The notes beneath the pieces were generated by a model. The model was not told the origin of the DNA. It saw only the letters and a list, made by a program, of their open reading frames with translations, and did no database searches. A stretch of 64,000 nucleotides of DNA from an uncultured Bacteroidales bacterium (GTDB lineage: Bacteria > Bacteroidota > Bacteroidia > Bacteroidales > P3). Shown piece after piece: positions 63,814 to 64,000 of this stretch. The DNA lies in assembly GCA_944321735.1 (NCBI GenBank), contig CALUMK010000009.1, forward strand, positions 28,560 through 92,559. The letters run 5' to 3'. The first letter of the stretch is position 1; every line of letters begins with the position of its first letter. The position numbers and the translations under genes were made by a program.

Positions 63814-63853
63814 TGCGGTGAATAAGCCGCAAATTTTGCGGCTTATTCACCCA
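63814..63853. promoter_or_regulatory. second copy of the fic-promoter palindrome
   Basis: TGCGGTGAATAAGCCGCAAA, then a T, then TTTGCGGCTTATTCACCCA: the arms match those at 60601-60641 but for two bases, and the flanks also agree (AATATAAA before, TTTTGCAAAAA after). No intact fic gene follows. Confidence 0.7.
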
Positions 63854-64000
63854 AACTGTCTTTTGCAAAAATGTTGCTTGTCATTCCTCTACTTTTTCAC
63901 TGGTACATGTCTACTTTTTCAAGGTGTCTTTCCCTGAAAAAAGTTGACACATTTGGGCACAAAGAGAAGTATCAATGACAAGAAGAGGGTATCGCCATGA
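63854..64000 (+). mobile_element. possible IS21-type insertion sequence end, cut by the window
   Basis: CTACTTTTTCA occurs twice (63889-63899 and 63911-63921), and GTGTCAACTTTTTTCAGGG lies on the opposite strand just after (about 63931-63950). Repeated terminal blocks of this kind mark IS21-family ends. A frame from ATG 63975 runs off the window. The evidence is too short to be sure. Confidence 0.35.

Overview
This 64 kb window looks like chromosomal DNA of a Bacteroidales (Bacteroidota) species that carries a type IX secretion system. The support is as follows. Promoters repeatedly show the Bacteroidota -7 box TAnnTTTG instead of a sigma70 -10 box, and Shine-Dalgarno sequences are weak or absent. 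Very large secreted proteins made of cleaved-adhesin (choice-of-anchor J) repeats are present, one with a T9SS type A sorting tail, and there is a gingipain-like C25 peptidase. Other family-typical genes include a BACON-type lipoprotein, DUF4296 and DUF6057 proteins, and a three-gene succinate dehydrogenase/fumarate reductase operon of the cytochrome b type. No rRNA, tRNA or CRISPR array was found. Genus cannot be decided from the sequence alone.

Layout. 1-12.8 kb is a surface and secretion region: a broken giant adhesin-like gene, a TonB-dependent receptor, a membrane-anchored TPR/LuxR-type regulator, a 1435-residue T9SS substrate and a possible 42-residue membrane protein after it. 13-26 kb is mostly core metabolism and RNA modification (SDR-type threonine dehydrogenase, mnmA, iorAB, small lipoproteins, sdhCAB), interrupted by a DUF3791-DUF3990-DUF3791 cassette that looks like toxin-antitoxin genes, and by a structured RNA leader ahead of iorA. 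26-32 kb holds a beta-barrel fragment, the C25 peptidase and tilS. 32-37 kb is the rimP-nusA-infB operon. 37.8-44 kb holds a DUF6057 membrane protein, folE, a nucleotidyltransferase-like protein lacking its HxGH histidines, radA, panC, an orphan vsr and a dual-specificity-type phosphatase.

45-64 kb is an accessory island. It begins with a 47-codon gene closed by a perfect palindromic terminator. Next comes a three-gene block: a protein with uracil-DNA-glycosylase-like signatures, followed by two overlapping DUF262 (GmrSD-like) genes, one with an HNH-like motif. This is the best candidate for a new phage-defence system here. A shrunken IS256-family element follows and ends the second DUF262 gene. 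After it lie an AAA/DUF4143 ATPase operon, a short isolated transcription unit with promoter and terminator but no recognised gene, and two metallophosphoesterases.

The rest of the island holds two two-gene operons. Each ends in a paralogue of the same unknown family, with a different first gene: an LRR/PKD-like protein in one and a frameshifted DnaB-like ATPase in the other. Their promoter regions are similar. A decayed RhuM gene, a Fic AMP-transferase with a palindrome over its promoter, a tryptophan-rich repeat protein coupled to rtcB, and a second copy of the palindrome close the window next to what looks like an insertion-sequence end.

Three families of intergenic repeats were seen. They are a ~80-127 bp palindromic element (13989 and 32249), a composite repeat beside sdhB that repeats the sdhB 3' end in inverted orientation (22054-22319), and the 40 bp palindrome at 60601 and 63814.
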